Assembly: GCA_037783545.1 (NCBI GenBank)
Contig: JBBELK010001467.1
Coordinates: forward strand, 22,714-86,713
Length of the DNA: 64,000 nt
Direction of reading: 5' to 3'
From: Henricia sp. BOLD:AAB3569
Taxonomy: Eukaryota > Echinodermata > Asteroidea > Spinulosida > Echinasteridae
Part shown: positions 31,835-41,470 of the stretch, piece by piece
Numbering within the stretch: the first letter of the stretch is position 1
Layout: each line of letters opens with the position of its first letter
Notes under the pieces: model-generated
What the model was told of the DNA's origin: nothing
Databases searched by the model: none
Seen by the model: the letters and a program-made list of their open reading frames with translations, nothing else
Program-made: the position numbers and the translations under genes

Positions 31835-33559
31835 TTAAATTCTCTTTTGAACGTAAACAAATATCAACAGCGCAACGCCGCTAATCATGGCCCATACGTT
31901 TTGGGCCAATAGGCCCGTAAACTTGCTTAGTATATTAAATAACAAACTTACTACGGTTCTTAATATTTCTGGCAATGCGGTCAACGCTTTAGCCCCCAGC
32001 TTCTTAAACAAATTTGCCAAGTTTTCTAGGTGGCGTTTTATCCAGTCTGTAACGTTATTTGGATTAGTAGGCTGCGACGGTGCGAGTGATCCCCCTCCAC
32101 TACCCCCCACTACCCCTCTTACCCCAGCTATTACGCTAGATACCATCATGCCTACCCCTAACGCCATAGCACCCATAATGCTATCGAGCGTGACACCCTG
32201 TTCTCTAAATAGCGTTTTAATTTTATCTCCTAGAGTCTTATCGATATTTTTCATTCGCTCTATAGTTTCTTTTATTCTATTCATTTGTCTTCTTGTACCC
32301 TTTTCATTTACGCTAGCCGCTTCTAGTCTAAGCGATCGTTCATCGTACAATAGTTTTAAAGTCTTTTTTAATTTAGCGATTTTTGATTCGTCGTTTTCTT
32401 GTTCAGCTGCACTTAATTCTTCAGCAACTATCGATAATTCATCATTAACGTGGTCTAATTCTATTAAATTTGCTTCTAAATTACCCCGAAATGTCTCAAA
32501 CTTGGCGGCCAAGCCCTCGAGTTCTCTAAAGTTTAGCCCCTCCGTTTGTACAAACGTATCGACAGGGCGACGTCTAATAAAGTTTTCATCTAAAGAAGAC
32601 AAAGTTTCATTCGCAAACTCAACCATTTCATCAAATGATTTACTTAAATCGGCTAATGAACTTGTCTTTACTATATCTCTAGAAGTAAGGTCATTCACGT
32701 TTATAGCCAAAATTTCCAACTCTTGTTTCGTGTTTTTAATTACTTCTTCAGGCACTCCTAGCGCTCTGACAAACTCTTCGCCATCATTATACGAGCCCAT
32801 CAGCTGTAGGGGAGTCAGTGGTTTTCCACCTTCACCCGTAATGCGGTACTGTTTGTCCCTCCATGTGGCATCTATGCTTTCGTCTATATTTACTTCATAA
32901 ACAATTTCTTCACCCGAAAAATATTCCGTCGTTTTTAAATAGTGGTCTACGACAATTTTTTTCAATTCTTCATCTTCAGTGGGCCTTAACGTTGGGTCTA
33001 TAGAGTCTGTTGTTACGTTTGGATCTTCTAAGTATGGTTGTTCTACTAAAGCGCTAAGTGAATCGTCTTGAGGTACATCAACTAATTTCAACTCGTTTTT
33101 TATAAAATTCCTAACTCGTTTACTGTCTAACCCCGCACTTCTAGCTTCTTTTTCTATTCCGGATTTAGCTAAAAATTTGGAAGGATTACGGCTAGTCGAC
33201 TTTTTAGTGCTCAATCTAATTTTTGTTTCGTCATCTATTTTATAATATAATAGACCGTCGTCGCCGGTGTAAAATTTTTCATAATTTGGAATGACTCTTT
33301 CTAAATCAATTCCCAACGATTTATATAAATCGTTAACAGGCCCCGTATTCTTGTATCCCTCTCTAAAAACTCCGGCGCTTTCAATAGACTCACTTATAGG
33401 CCTTGGTTTTAGCGAAAGTCTGGGGTCTTGAAGCCCGGCAAATCGGCTTCCAAGCCCAGATTCAATATTACTAAGGTCATAACTTTCTTCTTCATCGCGG
33501 GCTTTAGTTTCTTCTGGTTTAAACCCCTCCATGGGTTCCATTTCAATACCTTCAGCCAT
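31835..33559 (-). CDS. Conserved Polinton membrane-anchored protein (574 aa)
   Basis: The N-terminal third is acidic and probably disordered, with a conserved-looking LYYKIDDETKIRLS segment. Residues ~290-450 are a long charged coiled coil. Residues ~455-492 form a hydrophobic glycine-rich stretch after LFREQGVTLDSI. The C-terminus has amphipathic helices and a final membrane segment (WAMISGVALLIFVYV). The LFREQGVT...hydrophobic...WIKRHL arrangement is one I recognise from Polintons of corals, amphioxus and other invertebrates, where function is unassigned. The gene heads the minus-strand block that leads to capsid and ATPase. A virion membrane or assembly role is inferred. TATTAATAAATA abuts the start codon. 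Confidence 0.8.
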   Translation of the reverse strand: MAEGIEMEPMEGFKPEETKARDEEESYDLSNIESGLGSRFAGLQDPRLSLKPRPISESIESAGVFREGYKNTGPVNDLYKSLGIDLERVIPNYEKFYTGDDGLLYYKIDDETKIRLSTKKSTSRNPSKFLAKSGIEKEARSAGLDSKRVRNFIKNELKLVDVPQDDSLSALVEQPYLEDPNVTTDSIDPTLRPTEDEELKKIVVDHYLKTTEYFSGEEIVYEVNIDESIDATWRDKQYRITGEGGKPLTPLQLMGSYNDGEEFVRALGVPEEVIKNTKQELEILAINVNDLTSRDIVKTSSLADLSKSFDEMVEFANETLSSLDENFIRRRPVDTFVQTEGLNFRELEGLAAKFETFRGNLEANLIELDHVNDELSIVAEELSAAEQENDESKIAKLKKTLKLLYDERSLRLEAASVNEKGTRRQMNRIKETIERMKNIDKTLGDKIKTLFREQGVTLDSIMGAMALGVGMMVSSVIAGVRGVVGGSGGGSLAPSQPTNPNNVTDWIKRHLENLANLFKKLGAKALTALPEILRTVVSLLFNILSKFTGLLAQNVWAMISGVALLIFVYVQKRI

Positions 33560-33605
33560 TATTTATTAATACATTTTGAAATTTATTAAATCAAAAATAC
33601 ATTTT

Positions 33606-33839
33606 TTAAACTGCGGTCATTACGTTGGCCGGCAATATACCCTGTTTAATCAACCAAGCCATCGTAAATTCAGACGCGGTAACCCACGCAGTTAGTTTAA
33701 CGACATCCGAGACGTCTACCGTACCTAAATTTACGTGGGTTATATTTAACAATTTTTTACATAGCATAGCGAATCCTACCGTCATCGCAGACAACACCAC
33801 CGAGTGATAAACTGTGTTTGCAATAGTTTTTTGATCCAT
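33606..33839 (-). CDS. Small two-pass membrane protein (77 aa)
   Basis: Two hydrophobic segments, about residues 12-33 (VVLSAMTVGFAMLCKKLL) and 46-70 (KLTAWVTASEFTMAWLI), separated by a short polar loop. Its size and place among capsid genes match the small membrane proteins commonly found near Polinton capsid genes. The start is supported by TATAAATAAAAGA just upstream. It may sit in an inner virion membrane or help membrane release, but nothing in the sequence proves either. Confidence 0.7.
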   Translation of the reverse strand: MDQKTIANTVYHSVVLSAMTVGFAMLCKKLLNITHVNLGTVDVSDVVKLTAWVTASEFTMAWLIKQGILPANVMTAV

Positions 33840-33881
33840 TCTTTTATTTATAATTATACACTATAATATTTAAATCATTTT

Positions 33882-34289
33882 TTAATCTTCCATGCCCCGT
33901 AATTCCGAGCTGTTAGATTCAACGGGGGCATCTCTGACGACTTTTGGTTTAACTTTCTCGTTAGAGTACCTCGCCACATTTTTACCGGCGACTAATTTAT
34001 ATATATATATCGACGCCCCAACGCCTATTACAGCCGCCAATGCGTACCACTCGTAGTTGTTGACGCCGCTTTCCGTCGGCGTACTATCCGAGACCTTTAG
34101 TTCATTAGCCGCCTCTCTCAACTTGACATTTTGCTCTTTAATAAGTTTGTTGTGCGCGGCGAGCTTCTTGCCGAGTTGTACTCGTTTAGGATCTTTTTGT
34201 TTGGTAGCGGTGATCTTTTTGACTTTAGGTTCTGGTTTAACTTCTTCTACGTGACTCGTTTCTTCGACTTGAGTATCTATAGCATCCAT
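33882..34289 (-). CDS. Basic single-pass membrane protein (135 aa)
   Basis: Residues 1-25 are acidic. Residues 26-65 are strongly basic with KDPKRVQLGKKLAAHNK, a motif I associate with Polinton small proteins. One membrane segment (YALAAVIGVGASIYIYKLV, ~81-100) follows, then a polar tail. The basic half could contact DNA while the protein is anchored in a membrane, as in packaging or virion organisation; this is inference. GTTATAATAAA directly precedes the ATG. Confidence 0.72.
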   Translation of the reverse strand: MDAIDTQVEETSHVEEVKPEPKVKKITATKQKDPKRVQLGKKLAAHNKLIKEQNVKLREAANELKVSDSTPTESGVNNYEWYALAAVIGVGASIYIYKLVAGKNVARYSNEKVKPKVVRDAPVESNSSELRGMED

Positions 34290-34321
34290 TTTATTATAAC
34301 TATATTATAATTTAATTAAAA

Positions 34322-34975
34322 TCAATTTTCTTCGTCTTTTTCTGACTGTAATTCATTTACAGTTTCAACTACAGCATCATCTTCTGCTACAACTTCAACG
34401 TGACTAGCCGTAATTAAAAACGCGGTCAACGGACCGACCAAGTGTCCGTAATTAAAGTAAACACCGCTGAGCAATCTACCCACGCTCGAGTTTACCGCCG
34501 GATTCGTCTCTAATTCAACGTGCAGTTTTGTCTCGTCGTCTAATTTTAATCTTAATTTTCCTATACCTAATTTGGGCAAGGCAAATTTTACAATCTTGGT
34601 AAAGGCCGTGATTATCGGCAACCCGAGCCCTTTTATCATCTCCGCTCCAATCTTTGTTTCGTATAATTGTTCGAGTTTAGTCAGCGTCTCGTCGTTCATA
34701 GCCTCGACTTCCTTTTGTGAGTAGTCTTTACCGAGGTACGATTTAGATTTGCCCGCGGCGACGACTTCCAACATTTTGCTCTTCAAATCCGGCTTACCAT
34801 CTCTCATTACGCTTTCTAATTCCATTTTAGTTTTAAATATAGACGCTATTTTATTATATAGCTTTTTTACATAAGTTAATTTACCGTTAAACTTGTACAA
34901 CTGATACGCAATTGTAGATAGCAACGTCAATACGCCTATCTGATAAACCGAGTTTATTGCGTTACAACTGTCCAT
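34322..34975 (-). CDS. Unassigned membrane protein (217 aa)
   Basis: One N-terminal hydrophobic segment (residues ~9-26, YQIGVLTLLSTIAYQLY), then a basic helical region, a middle with GLPIITAFTKIVKFALP, and a second hydrophobic patch near residues 170-195 (LLSGVYFNYGHLVGPLTAF). The C-terminal ~25 residues are acidic. It lies between the ATPase and the 135-residue gene in the same orientation. I do not recognise the family; an assembly or membrane role is suggested only by its neighbours. Confidence 0.68.
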   Translation of the reverse strand: MDSCNAINSVYQIGVLTLLSTIAYQLYKFNGKLTYVKKLYNKIASIFKTKMELESVMRDGKPDLKSKMLEVVAAGKSKSYLGKDYSQKEVEAMNDETLTKLEQLYETKIGAEMIKGLGLPIITAFTKIVKFALPKLGIGKLRLKLDDETKLHVELETNPAVNSSVGRLLSGVYFNYGHLVGPLTAFLITASHVEVVAEDDAVVETVNELQSEKDEEN

Positions 34976-35022
34976 GATCTATAATACCAAACGCAGTTAT
35001 TTACAACGAAAAACGTAATTAT

Positions 35023-35643
35023 TTATAATACGCTATAAGTTACCGGCGGGTCGGTCTTCAATATCAATTTTGTAAACTTTATATTCTTCAACTCGTACTC
35101 TATCTCTTGTAATTTTTCTTTGGGTACTCCTCTATTTTCCTTCATACACTGATTAAAAGATCCCTCGTCCTTGCAATAAAACATGGCTATCCACTCTGTC
35201 TGCTCTCTAAAATCTTTTAGCACGCTGTTGTATTTTTGGGTAAGCAACCAGCAAGAGTGATTGTCGTGTCGCCCGCTCATGGCCAAATTTGACAACTCGC
35301 AATTTTCGCAGTCTTTCAGACTCTTGCGGTATTTTAGGTCTTGTCGAGCGCTGCAGTCGTCGATGATAAACAGCGTGTGAAATCCCTTTAAAACGCTTCT
35401 GTATGAGCAGAGTGCCTGATTTAAATATAATCTATCCAAGTCGTTTAACACCACGCACTCGTCGCTCGTTATCCACTCGTAGTTGTAGTAGGTCTTGTTT
35501 TTATACACGGTCGGGCACAGAATTACTACGTATCCAAAGGTGTCTTTATACGCGCCCGACAGTAAATCTAAAATAAACTTTGTCTTGCCAGATTTCGTTC
35601 TTCCGCATATCAACGCGCAGTGGGGTTCAGTCGGTAGTTTCAT
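35023..35643 (-). CDS. Genome-packaging ATPase (FtsK/HerA type)
   Basis: A 206-residue P-loop ATPase expected to drive DNA into the capsid. Walker A is GRTKSGKT (residues 14-21). Walker B is LFIIDD (91-96). SGRH at 123-126 and LLTQ at 133-136 lie where the sensor and arginine motifs occur in this family. The size is normal for the compact A32/FtsK-like ATPases of Polintons and virophages. The gene lies 1 bp downstream of the capsid gene stop, so the two are probably co-expressed. All key motifs are intact. Confidence 0.93.
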   Translation of the reverse strand: MKLPTEPHCALICGRTKSGKTKFILDLLSGAYKDTFGYVVILCPTVYKNKTYYNYEWITSDECVVLNDLDRLYLNQALCSYRSVLKGFHTLFIIDDCSARQDLKYRKSLKDCENCELSNLAMSGRHDNHSCWLLTQKYNSVLKDFREQTEWIAMFYCKDEGSFNQCMKENRGVPKEKLQEIEYELKNIKFTKLILKTDPPVTYSVL

Positions 35644-35644
35644 T

Positions 35645-36883
35645 TTAATATTGAAGACTATTAAATCTACCCTCTCTAATTACTAACTGAGAGTCCATAA
35701 CCAAATAGATATAACACTTTAATTGGCCGGTCGTCTCGTCGGCTGACGTAAGCTCAATTTGGATACCGCCGCCGTGAGACCCAATGTGTCTGCCGCTTCC
35801 GTGAGCCGAGTTGTCGTCAGAAGTTCTGAAATCGAGCCAAAGGGCGTATTTGTCGGTCAGGTACTTGGTCATCGTAATAGGAATCATTTCTGCGTATTTC
35901 GACACGGCCGACGGCACATGCACCCCAGGGTCGTCTACAAAGTACTTGCAAATCTCGCCAAAGTGTTGATCGCGCCTCAACTCTGGAACGTACAGCGCTT
36001 CCGGCATTCCCTCGACTTGAACTTTTACTTTAGTCAAGTCTGGATTATAACTGTTTTGCGGGTTCTTGTCGGTCAAGTCCTTGAAAATTAAAAACACACC
36101 CTTTAAGCTCTTTACGTTGGTGTTGATGTTGAGAGTCCACGCGTTGTCAGTTTTATTTAGAATCTTTTCGTATTGGCGATGTACTCTGTCGAAATAAAAA
36201 GAAACTCCGCTCTTGTACCTGCTTTTAATTTGACTAGCTAGTCTAGAATCATTTACTACATCGTACTGCAATTTCAAGTGAGTAATCTTGTAAGTCGCGG
36301 TGTCGTCCGTAGACTTTACTACCCTAGCGTGATCGTTCCACTTTATGGCAAACGGGTGATGGTCGGTTAAAATTCCAATGTCTAACGGAATGGCGTAAAA
36401 CTTGCCGTAAGCGTTCGCCACCGCCACGTCGCCCTTGTCTGTTTTCGCCGCGTCGTCGGCTTCTGTCCTGAGTTTAGTTACGTTTTCTTTTTCAATACCG
36501 AAAAGGCTCAAATTATTTTGGTAATGAGTCGATATCCAGTGATCTTTATAAGACTGATAGACGTCGTAATCGTCCAAGTTGTAAATCTCGTTGCCGTTCA
36601 TGGAAATTCTCATCTGCTTTACGATATTGCTAGACACGTTGTTGTAAAGAGTTTTGTTATCGTCCGTATCGCTATTTAATACTATTCTAAATATCAACAA
36701 TGCCGTGCCCGGAATCAACACGTCGTCATTGGTCAATTTGGGAAAATCTAGATTAAAAGTACTGCCGGCGCTCGCGGTCTCGGCAGATACCTCGGCGCAA
36801 ATTAATCTTCTCTGACCTTTAATAGAATTTGGGTTTTTGATTTCCCTGTAAGGATCAATTTTCTCTCCAAAGTGTCTATTCAT
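35645..36883 (-). CDS. Major capsid protein, double jelly-roll
   Basis: A 412-residue protein matching the Polinton major capsid family, expected to form the pseudohexameric capsomers of an icosahedral shell. Landmarks are LIPGTALLIFRIVL near residue 60, then NIVKQMRISMNGNEIYNLDD, the DVYQSYKDHW helix near 110, a FYAIPLDIG strand that starts the second barrel region, LKGVFLIFKDL in the middle, and KYALWLDFRTSDD with a following GSGR near the C-terminus. It is complete, with no frameshift. It is transcribed divergently from the 142-residue gene across a 61-bp AT-rich spacer containing TTTTATATATTAAAATAAAAG just before the ATG. Confidence 0.93.
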   Translation of the reverse strand: MNRHFGEKIDPYREIKNPNSIKGQRRLICAEVSAETASAGSTFNLDFPKLTNDDVLIPGTALLIFRIVLNSDTDDNKTLYNNVSSNIVKQMRISMNGNEIYNLDDYDVYQSYKDHWISTHYQNNLSLFGIEKENVTKLRTEADDAAKTDKGDVAVANAYGKFYAIPLDIGILTDHHPFAIKWNDHARVVKSTDDTATYKITHLKLQYDVVNDSRLASQIKSRYKSGVSFYFDRVHRQYEKILNKTDNAWTLNINTNVKSLKGVFLIFKDLTDKNPQNSYNPDLTKVKVQVEGMPEALYVPELRRDQHFGEICKYFVDDPGVHVPSAVSKYAEMIPITMTKYLTDKYALWLDFRTSDDNSAHGSGRHIGSHGGGIQIELTSADETTGQLKCYIYLVMDSQLVIREGRFNSLQY

Positions 36884-36944
36884 CTTTTATTTTAATATAT
36901 AAAAGTGATAATTTTATATTTAAATTTTTATCGCTTTAATTAAA
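36884..36944. promoter_or_regulatory. Divergent promoter region, capsid block / integrase block
   Basis: A 61-bp, strongly A/T spacer between two divergent start codons. TATATATTAAAATAAAAG abuts the capsid start, and TTTAATTAAA abuts the plus-strand start. It would separate the morphogenesis genes from the integrase pair. Confidence 0.5.
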
Positions 36945-37373
36945 ATGGTGTCGATAGCGATGATGGTGGGTGGAGCTATATTGAATGCAGTTGCGTTAAC
37001 GGGGGGTGGTATTCTGGGCCAAAAGCTCACGGGGGGAGACAGCGCCGAAGAAACCAGACGACACAATTTGGCGTTTGAACAACTTACAGCCGCTACGGAA
37101 CAATTTAATGAGCGCCGCTTAAAATATTTAGATTACTTAAACGATCGGCTTAAAAAAGAAGCTCACGCTAAGCATACTTTTAGCGACGTCGACGAGGCGC
37201 TGTACGAGTATAACCAGCTCACCGGCAAAGATAACAAAATGCCGGTAGGGTTATCTCGCGAGCCGAAATTGTCCGACTTTTACACCAAGCCAGAACACGT
37301 AAAAGACGGAGAGCTAATATTCATCGTAGGCGGTCTGGGTTTACTGACATTTTTGGTTTACAAATATAACTAA
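36945..37373 (+). CDS. Conserved small Polinton membrane protein (142 aa)
   Basis: An N-terminal hydrophobic glycine-rich segment (MMVGGAILNAVALTGGGIL), then a charged helical region, a DEALYEYNQL motif, EPKLSDFYTKP near residue 105, and a C-terminal membrane segment (LIFIVGGLGLLTFLVYKY). The order hydrophobic start, RH...LE helix, REPK-SDFY, hydrophobic end is one I recognise from invertebrate Polintons, where it commonly neighbours the capsid gene. Two membrane segments facing a charged middle suggest a structural or membrane role; function is unknown. It lies 13 bp upstream of the integrase and probably shares its transcript. Confidence 0.78.
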   Translation: MVSIAMMVGGAILNAVALTGGGILGQKLTGGDSAEETRRHNLAFEQLTAATEQFNERRLKYLDYLNDRLKKEAHAKHTFSDVDEALYEYNQLTGKDNKMPVGLSREPKLSDFYTKPEHVKDGELIFIVGGLGLLTFLVYKYN

Positions 37374-37386
37374 ATTAAATAGGAGT

Positions 37387-38373
37387 ATGAACGACGAGAA
37401 ATTTAGCAAGTTGTATTACGGGCCGAGGGGGTACTGGAAGGGTGACGGTGCGGTTAAGAATTTAGCTAAAAAATCAAAGACGAGTGAATCGGAATCTAGA
37501 AATTGGTTGCGTAAACAGGCAATGTGGCAAATTTATCTACCCCCTCCGACTTATATACCTAGGCCTACTTCTTTAAATTCTAGTTACGGAGTACCAAACG
37601 TCGTGCATCAGGCCGACCTGTTGTTTTTGCCCTACGACAAAATAAGGTCTAAAACTTTCAAATACGCGTTGACGGTCGTAGACGTCGCGAGTAGATATAA
37701 AGAAGCCGAGCCACTAACTTCTAAGACCGCGGATCAAGTTACCGACGCCATTAACAAAATTTTTAAGCGATCGCCTTTGACGTCTCCAAAGATTATTAAA
37801 GTAGACCCGGGTAGAGAGTTTATGGGCAGTTTTAGCGCGCTAATGAGTAAAAATGGCGTTATAGTACAACGCGGCATACCCGGATTACATCGAGCCCAAG
37901 GTATAGTAGAGAGATTCAACAGGTCATTGTCCGAGGTGTTATTCGGGCATCAATACTCGAAAGAAATGTTAGACCCAAAGTCTAGAAATACAGAGTGGGT
38001 AAAGAGACTGCCCGACGTAATCAAAGCTATGAATGACGAGGTAACTCGTTTAATCGGTAAGAAGCCTATAGACGCCATTAAATTGAAGCGAGTCGAACAG
38101 ACGCCCGCCGCGCCCGGCGTTAAAGAGACGCCGTTAGAAATTGGTAAAGATTTAGTGAGGTATATGTATCAGCCGGGTGAGTCAGAGGGTGGCGAAAGGA
38201 GGCGGTCGACCGATCCTATATGGTCGCTTAAAACTTTTACGATCAAAGAGTACACGCGCACGCGCGGTCAGCCGATCTTGTATTATTTAAACGACCCCGC
38301 TCCAAAGAGGTCTTTTGTACGACAAGAGCTTCAAGTAGTGCCAGCGGGCACAGAGCTGCCACCCGTAGAGTAG
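37387..38373 (+). CDS. INT: Retroviral-type integrase (DD35E)
   Basis: A 328-residue integrase that would insert the linear element and produce the short target duplication. The catalytic core has D77 (QADLLF), D140 (KVDPGREFMG) and E175 (GIVERFNR), a DD35E spacing. The N-terminal 50 residues (LYYGPRGYWKG, WLRKQAMWQIYLP) are typical of Polinton integrases, while a classical HHCC zinc domain is not evident. The C-terminal part (DPIWSLKTFTIKEY, LYYLND, FVRQELQ) fits the small beta-barrel or chromodomain-like region. The reading frame is intact. The last 43 bp overlap the end of the convergent polymerase gene. Confidence 0.94.
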   Translation: MNDEKFSKLYYGPRGYWKGDGAVKNLAKKSKTSESESRNWLRKQAMWQIYLPPPTYIPRPTSLNSSYGVPNVVHQADLLFLPYDKIRSKTFKYALTVVDVASRYKEAEPLTSKTADQVTDAINKIFKRSPLTSPKIIKVDPGREFMGSFSALMSKNGVIVQRGIPGLHRAQGIVERFNRSLSEVLFGHQYSKEMLDPKSRNTEWVKRLPDVIKAMNDEVTRLIGKKPIDAIKLKRVEQTPAAPGVKETPLEIGKDLVRYMYQPGESEGGERRRSTDPIWSLKTFTIKEYTRTRGQPILYYLNDPAPKRSFVRQELQVVPAGTELPPVE

Positions 38374-39878
38374 TGTCCGTACGCTAGTGTATTTATGCCG
38401 TCGTTTAAAAGAAATCTCTTTGTATCTAGAGGCGAAATCGCTAACTTGTTTTGAGTGATTGAATAAATTTGATGTTTTTCGCTCTTTAAAATGTTTTGTT
38501 TTTCGTAAACTAGATTAGATTTAAATAGAGATTTTTTGTACGAGTCTAGCGTCAGGTTGTCTCTGACCACCACCCTTTTAATACCTTTTGCCTTTTTGAT
38601 GACGTCTCGCTCCGTCTTAATGGCGTACAGTTTCGGTCTGATGCACACCGCCTCTATAATCTGTTTGCCCGCGACCTCGTCTTTAAATTTGCCTATGACC
38701 TTTTTATTAGAGTCGTCGTACAGCTCGTGATTTTCGGGATAATTTGAAAAGTCGTACAAGTGCTTATACTTTGCCATATCGGCGTACACGTCGTCGGTTT
38801 TAATTTCCAATAAAAGGCTGTCGGTGTCGGTATACACTAGACTCGCGTTATCTTTGTACTTGCTCTTCAAATGATTGTAATAAAAGTCGTACATTAACGT
38901 TTTCGACGAGTCGAGGATAGTCATACCGCAGTAGATTGGCTTGTCCAGTACCGTCTTTGTCCTGTACATGTTGACCATTGCCAATTTGCAGTCTTCAAAG
39001 ACGGTAGTAGATTCGTAATTTGGTAGCGAACACATTTTCGAAAGCTTCTTTTCGTCTTCTAATCTGACTAGCTCGGAGTTTAGTCGATTACGCACATTTT
39101 CCATCGTCTTGCCAAAGACCGAATTGTTCATCAGCTTGAAAAAGTCTTTTTCAAAATCCGATTTTGATTCCTTGCGTAGCTGAGTGTTTTTGTCGATGTA
39201 CGACTTCATCCAATCGGTTTGCTTAAACGATAAAATTCTGTGAATCTTGGTCAATCTTAATCCGAGGTTGAGATACAGTTTTAGGGTCTGATAGTGAACG
39301 ACGTATTTAGTTCTATTTTTCAGAGTGCACGTTAACTTGTCCACGTCGGGCGGTGACAGGTCGTTTTTCTCGATTAGTCGTCGTTGGTAATCCGAAAACC
39401 ACTCTTGAGAGACGTTCAAGTTTTCCGGAGCTAGAGGATAGTCGTTGTGCTCGTCGTGTAATTCTTTTGAATATTCCAAGTCCACTTCCAAAATGTATCC
39501 CCTCTCGGATTGAGCTTCCAATATTTTTAGTACGTCTTCCGTAAAGAATTTAATCTTTCTGTCGGTAAGCCATTTAAAGTCGCCGACTGGCAGCGGTTGA
39601 GACATTGCCCACCCGTACAGATTATTGGCGTCCAAATATTGTATAAACGTGCTCGGTTTTGTCTCGTCGTAATCTTGCAAGTACTTGTTGTTTGCTCTTA
39701 CGTATCTCTTGGAACCGACACTAGAAATTCCGCCCCTTATCCCGCGCTCTACAAAAAGATACATGTCGTAATCCGTCAGTAGTTCTAGTTGTGCCTTTGA
39801 ATGTTTTAGCAGCGCGTCCCAGCTGAGACCCGGAGATGTAAAGTAATTGGCCGGGTCTAGCCGTAGTGCTCTAGGCAA
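38331..39878 (-). pseudogene. POLB: Protein-primed DNA polymerase B, 3' part (palm/thumb)
   Basis: This part carries the polymerase domain. Motif A is YLDANNLYGWAM (D83 of this ORF), motif B is NNSVFGKT (251-258) and motif C is YTDTDS (349-354), all with intact catalytic aspartates. The C-terminus ends DGINTLAYGHY, as in other Polinton polymerases. It is separated from the middle part by a frameshift: near 39879 the sequence reads GGCTAGAC where an extra base would keep the frame, and TAG stops the upstream ORF. The two ORFs overlap at 39857-39878. A true one-base deletion and a consensus error in a GGCC run are both possible. Confidence 0.92.
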
Positions 39879-41470
39879 GTCTGTCTAAAGTTTTGGAAAA
39901 TGTCCGCCAACAATAACGTGTCGGTCTGTACGTACAGGTCGTGATATTCACCCATATTAGCTATTTCAAATTCTCGCCAAGCTTTTTGTGCGTGCAGATA
40001 GTCCTCGTCGGATACGTTACAGTTGTTTAACTTGCTATAAAATTTTGATTTTGGTGGTAATTTAGTCTCTTTAAATTTGTCGAAAGAGTCCATGTACTCG
40101 TAAGGATAAACGCCCTTTTTCATGATCAACTTGAACTTTTCTTCGTCTTGAGTCAGAGTTTTGAGCAAGTTAAATTGCTCTCTGGGGCATATTTTACTAA
40201 GCTTGTCTAGAGAGCTAGCTAAAAAGTGAAACGAGTCGACAAATCTCAGTTGACCTAGAGAAAAAGAAATGTATTTTTCGGAAGTCTTTGGTATACAAAA
40301 AATGTCTCCGCTAAATTCAGAAATTCCTTGCATGAGCAAGTGCGCGTCGTAATTTTCCAAATTATGAAAAAAGACTGGGATTTTAGTTATTTTTGGTTTG
40401 ATGGATAGTTTCAGATTACAAGCGTTGTGAGCCGCGCCCCTAAAGTTGCCGGTTATATGACAGTGGTCTCTCACCTTTGAGAAAGACTGAGTTTCCTTTT
40501 GACATTTTTCGCACCAGTAGACATCTTTACCGTTCCGTTTTACTTTCTTTGACTTTGGTAACTCGCACGTACACTTTGATTGATCTAGTTGTCTGATTGG
40601 GTACTCGCAAATCCAGCAATTTTTTGAAGCGTTAAATTTTGCCTCGTCTTCTTTCGTGTAAATCATGTCTCGAGCATTTTCCTTTTCAAAAAGTTTGTTT
40701 ATGACAGATTCCTCTCGCTGTAAGTTTTCTAGTAGATGCCCAACCGCGTTTTCGCCCCTATAATATTTTTTACTGAGTACCCGCCCGTCGTGTCTGACTA
40801 CTACGTACGACCACCCGCACGCCACGTGTTTTTGAGTTTTGATAGTAGCGTTACCCGCTTTTTCTTTGTGCGGCACTATCAGCGATTCAAAGTCTGCGTA
40901 AATTACAAAAGGAGTCGGCATTTTATGCTGGGTGTTTTTAAATTTGATGATGTCTCGTCTACGATTGTATCTATCCAATTCCGTAGATGGCATTACTATT
41001 CTGCTAGCCTTTTGTTTAACGCCGAAGCAATCAATTTTGTGTTTGTCTAATATCATTTGACTGCCAAAATGCCGCAGACAGCGGACGCAAACGTATTTCT
41101 TTTCCTTGTGCTTGTTTTCGCTAAAAAATAATTTGTTTATATTTTTGATCCAGCAGTAGTGGTTTTTATCATCCTCCGAATATAACATCAAGTTAATGAC
41201 TTCACCCGACACGCTTGCCGTAATGTAGAGGGGGTATATTCCATTATTTTCGTCGTAACCAAACACGTTAATATTCATGTCGTTTTGTTTTTCAATCTTA
41301 GAGATTTGACTTATCGGGGTTGGAAAAGTTATGCCTTTAAAATTTAACCCGTCTTCTTCTTTATAAATTGTTATACGATCGCGATTAATTCTACACTTTA
41401 ATTTCTTAGTAACGTCATCTAAAAACTTGTCTTTAAATTTCCCAAGCGCGGCTCTTAACGCCCATCTTAT
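39857..41470 (-). pseudogene. POLB: DNA polymerase B, middle part (exonuclease and zinc region)
   Basis: Encodes the exonuclease half. YADFES (ExoI acidic pair) and NLENYD (ExoII-type) are intact. Upstream lies a C2HC-like finger (CVRC...H...C). Between the exonuclease motifs is a cysteine-rich segment with CWIC, CEKC and DHCHITG, which resembles an endonuclease VII/HNH fold often embedded in Polinton polymerases. On the minus strand the open frame continues into the 3,839-bp transposon, which supplies an in-frame ATG at 41578 and 36 foreign residues. The true upstream part lies beyond that transposon, at 45310-46137. Confidence 0.9.

Noticed and set aside
31887-32900. A 337-codon plus-strand ORF
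   Set aside because: It is antisense to the well-supported 574-residue Polinton gene and has no recognisable domain of its own.
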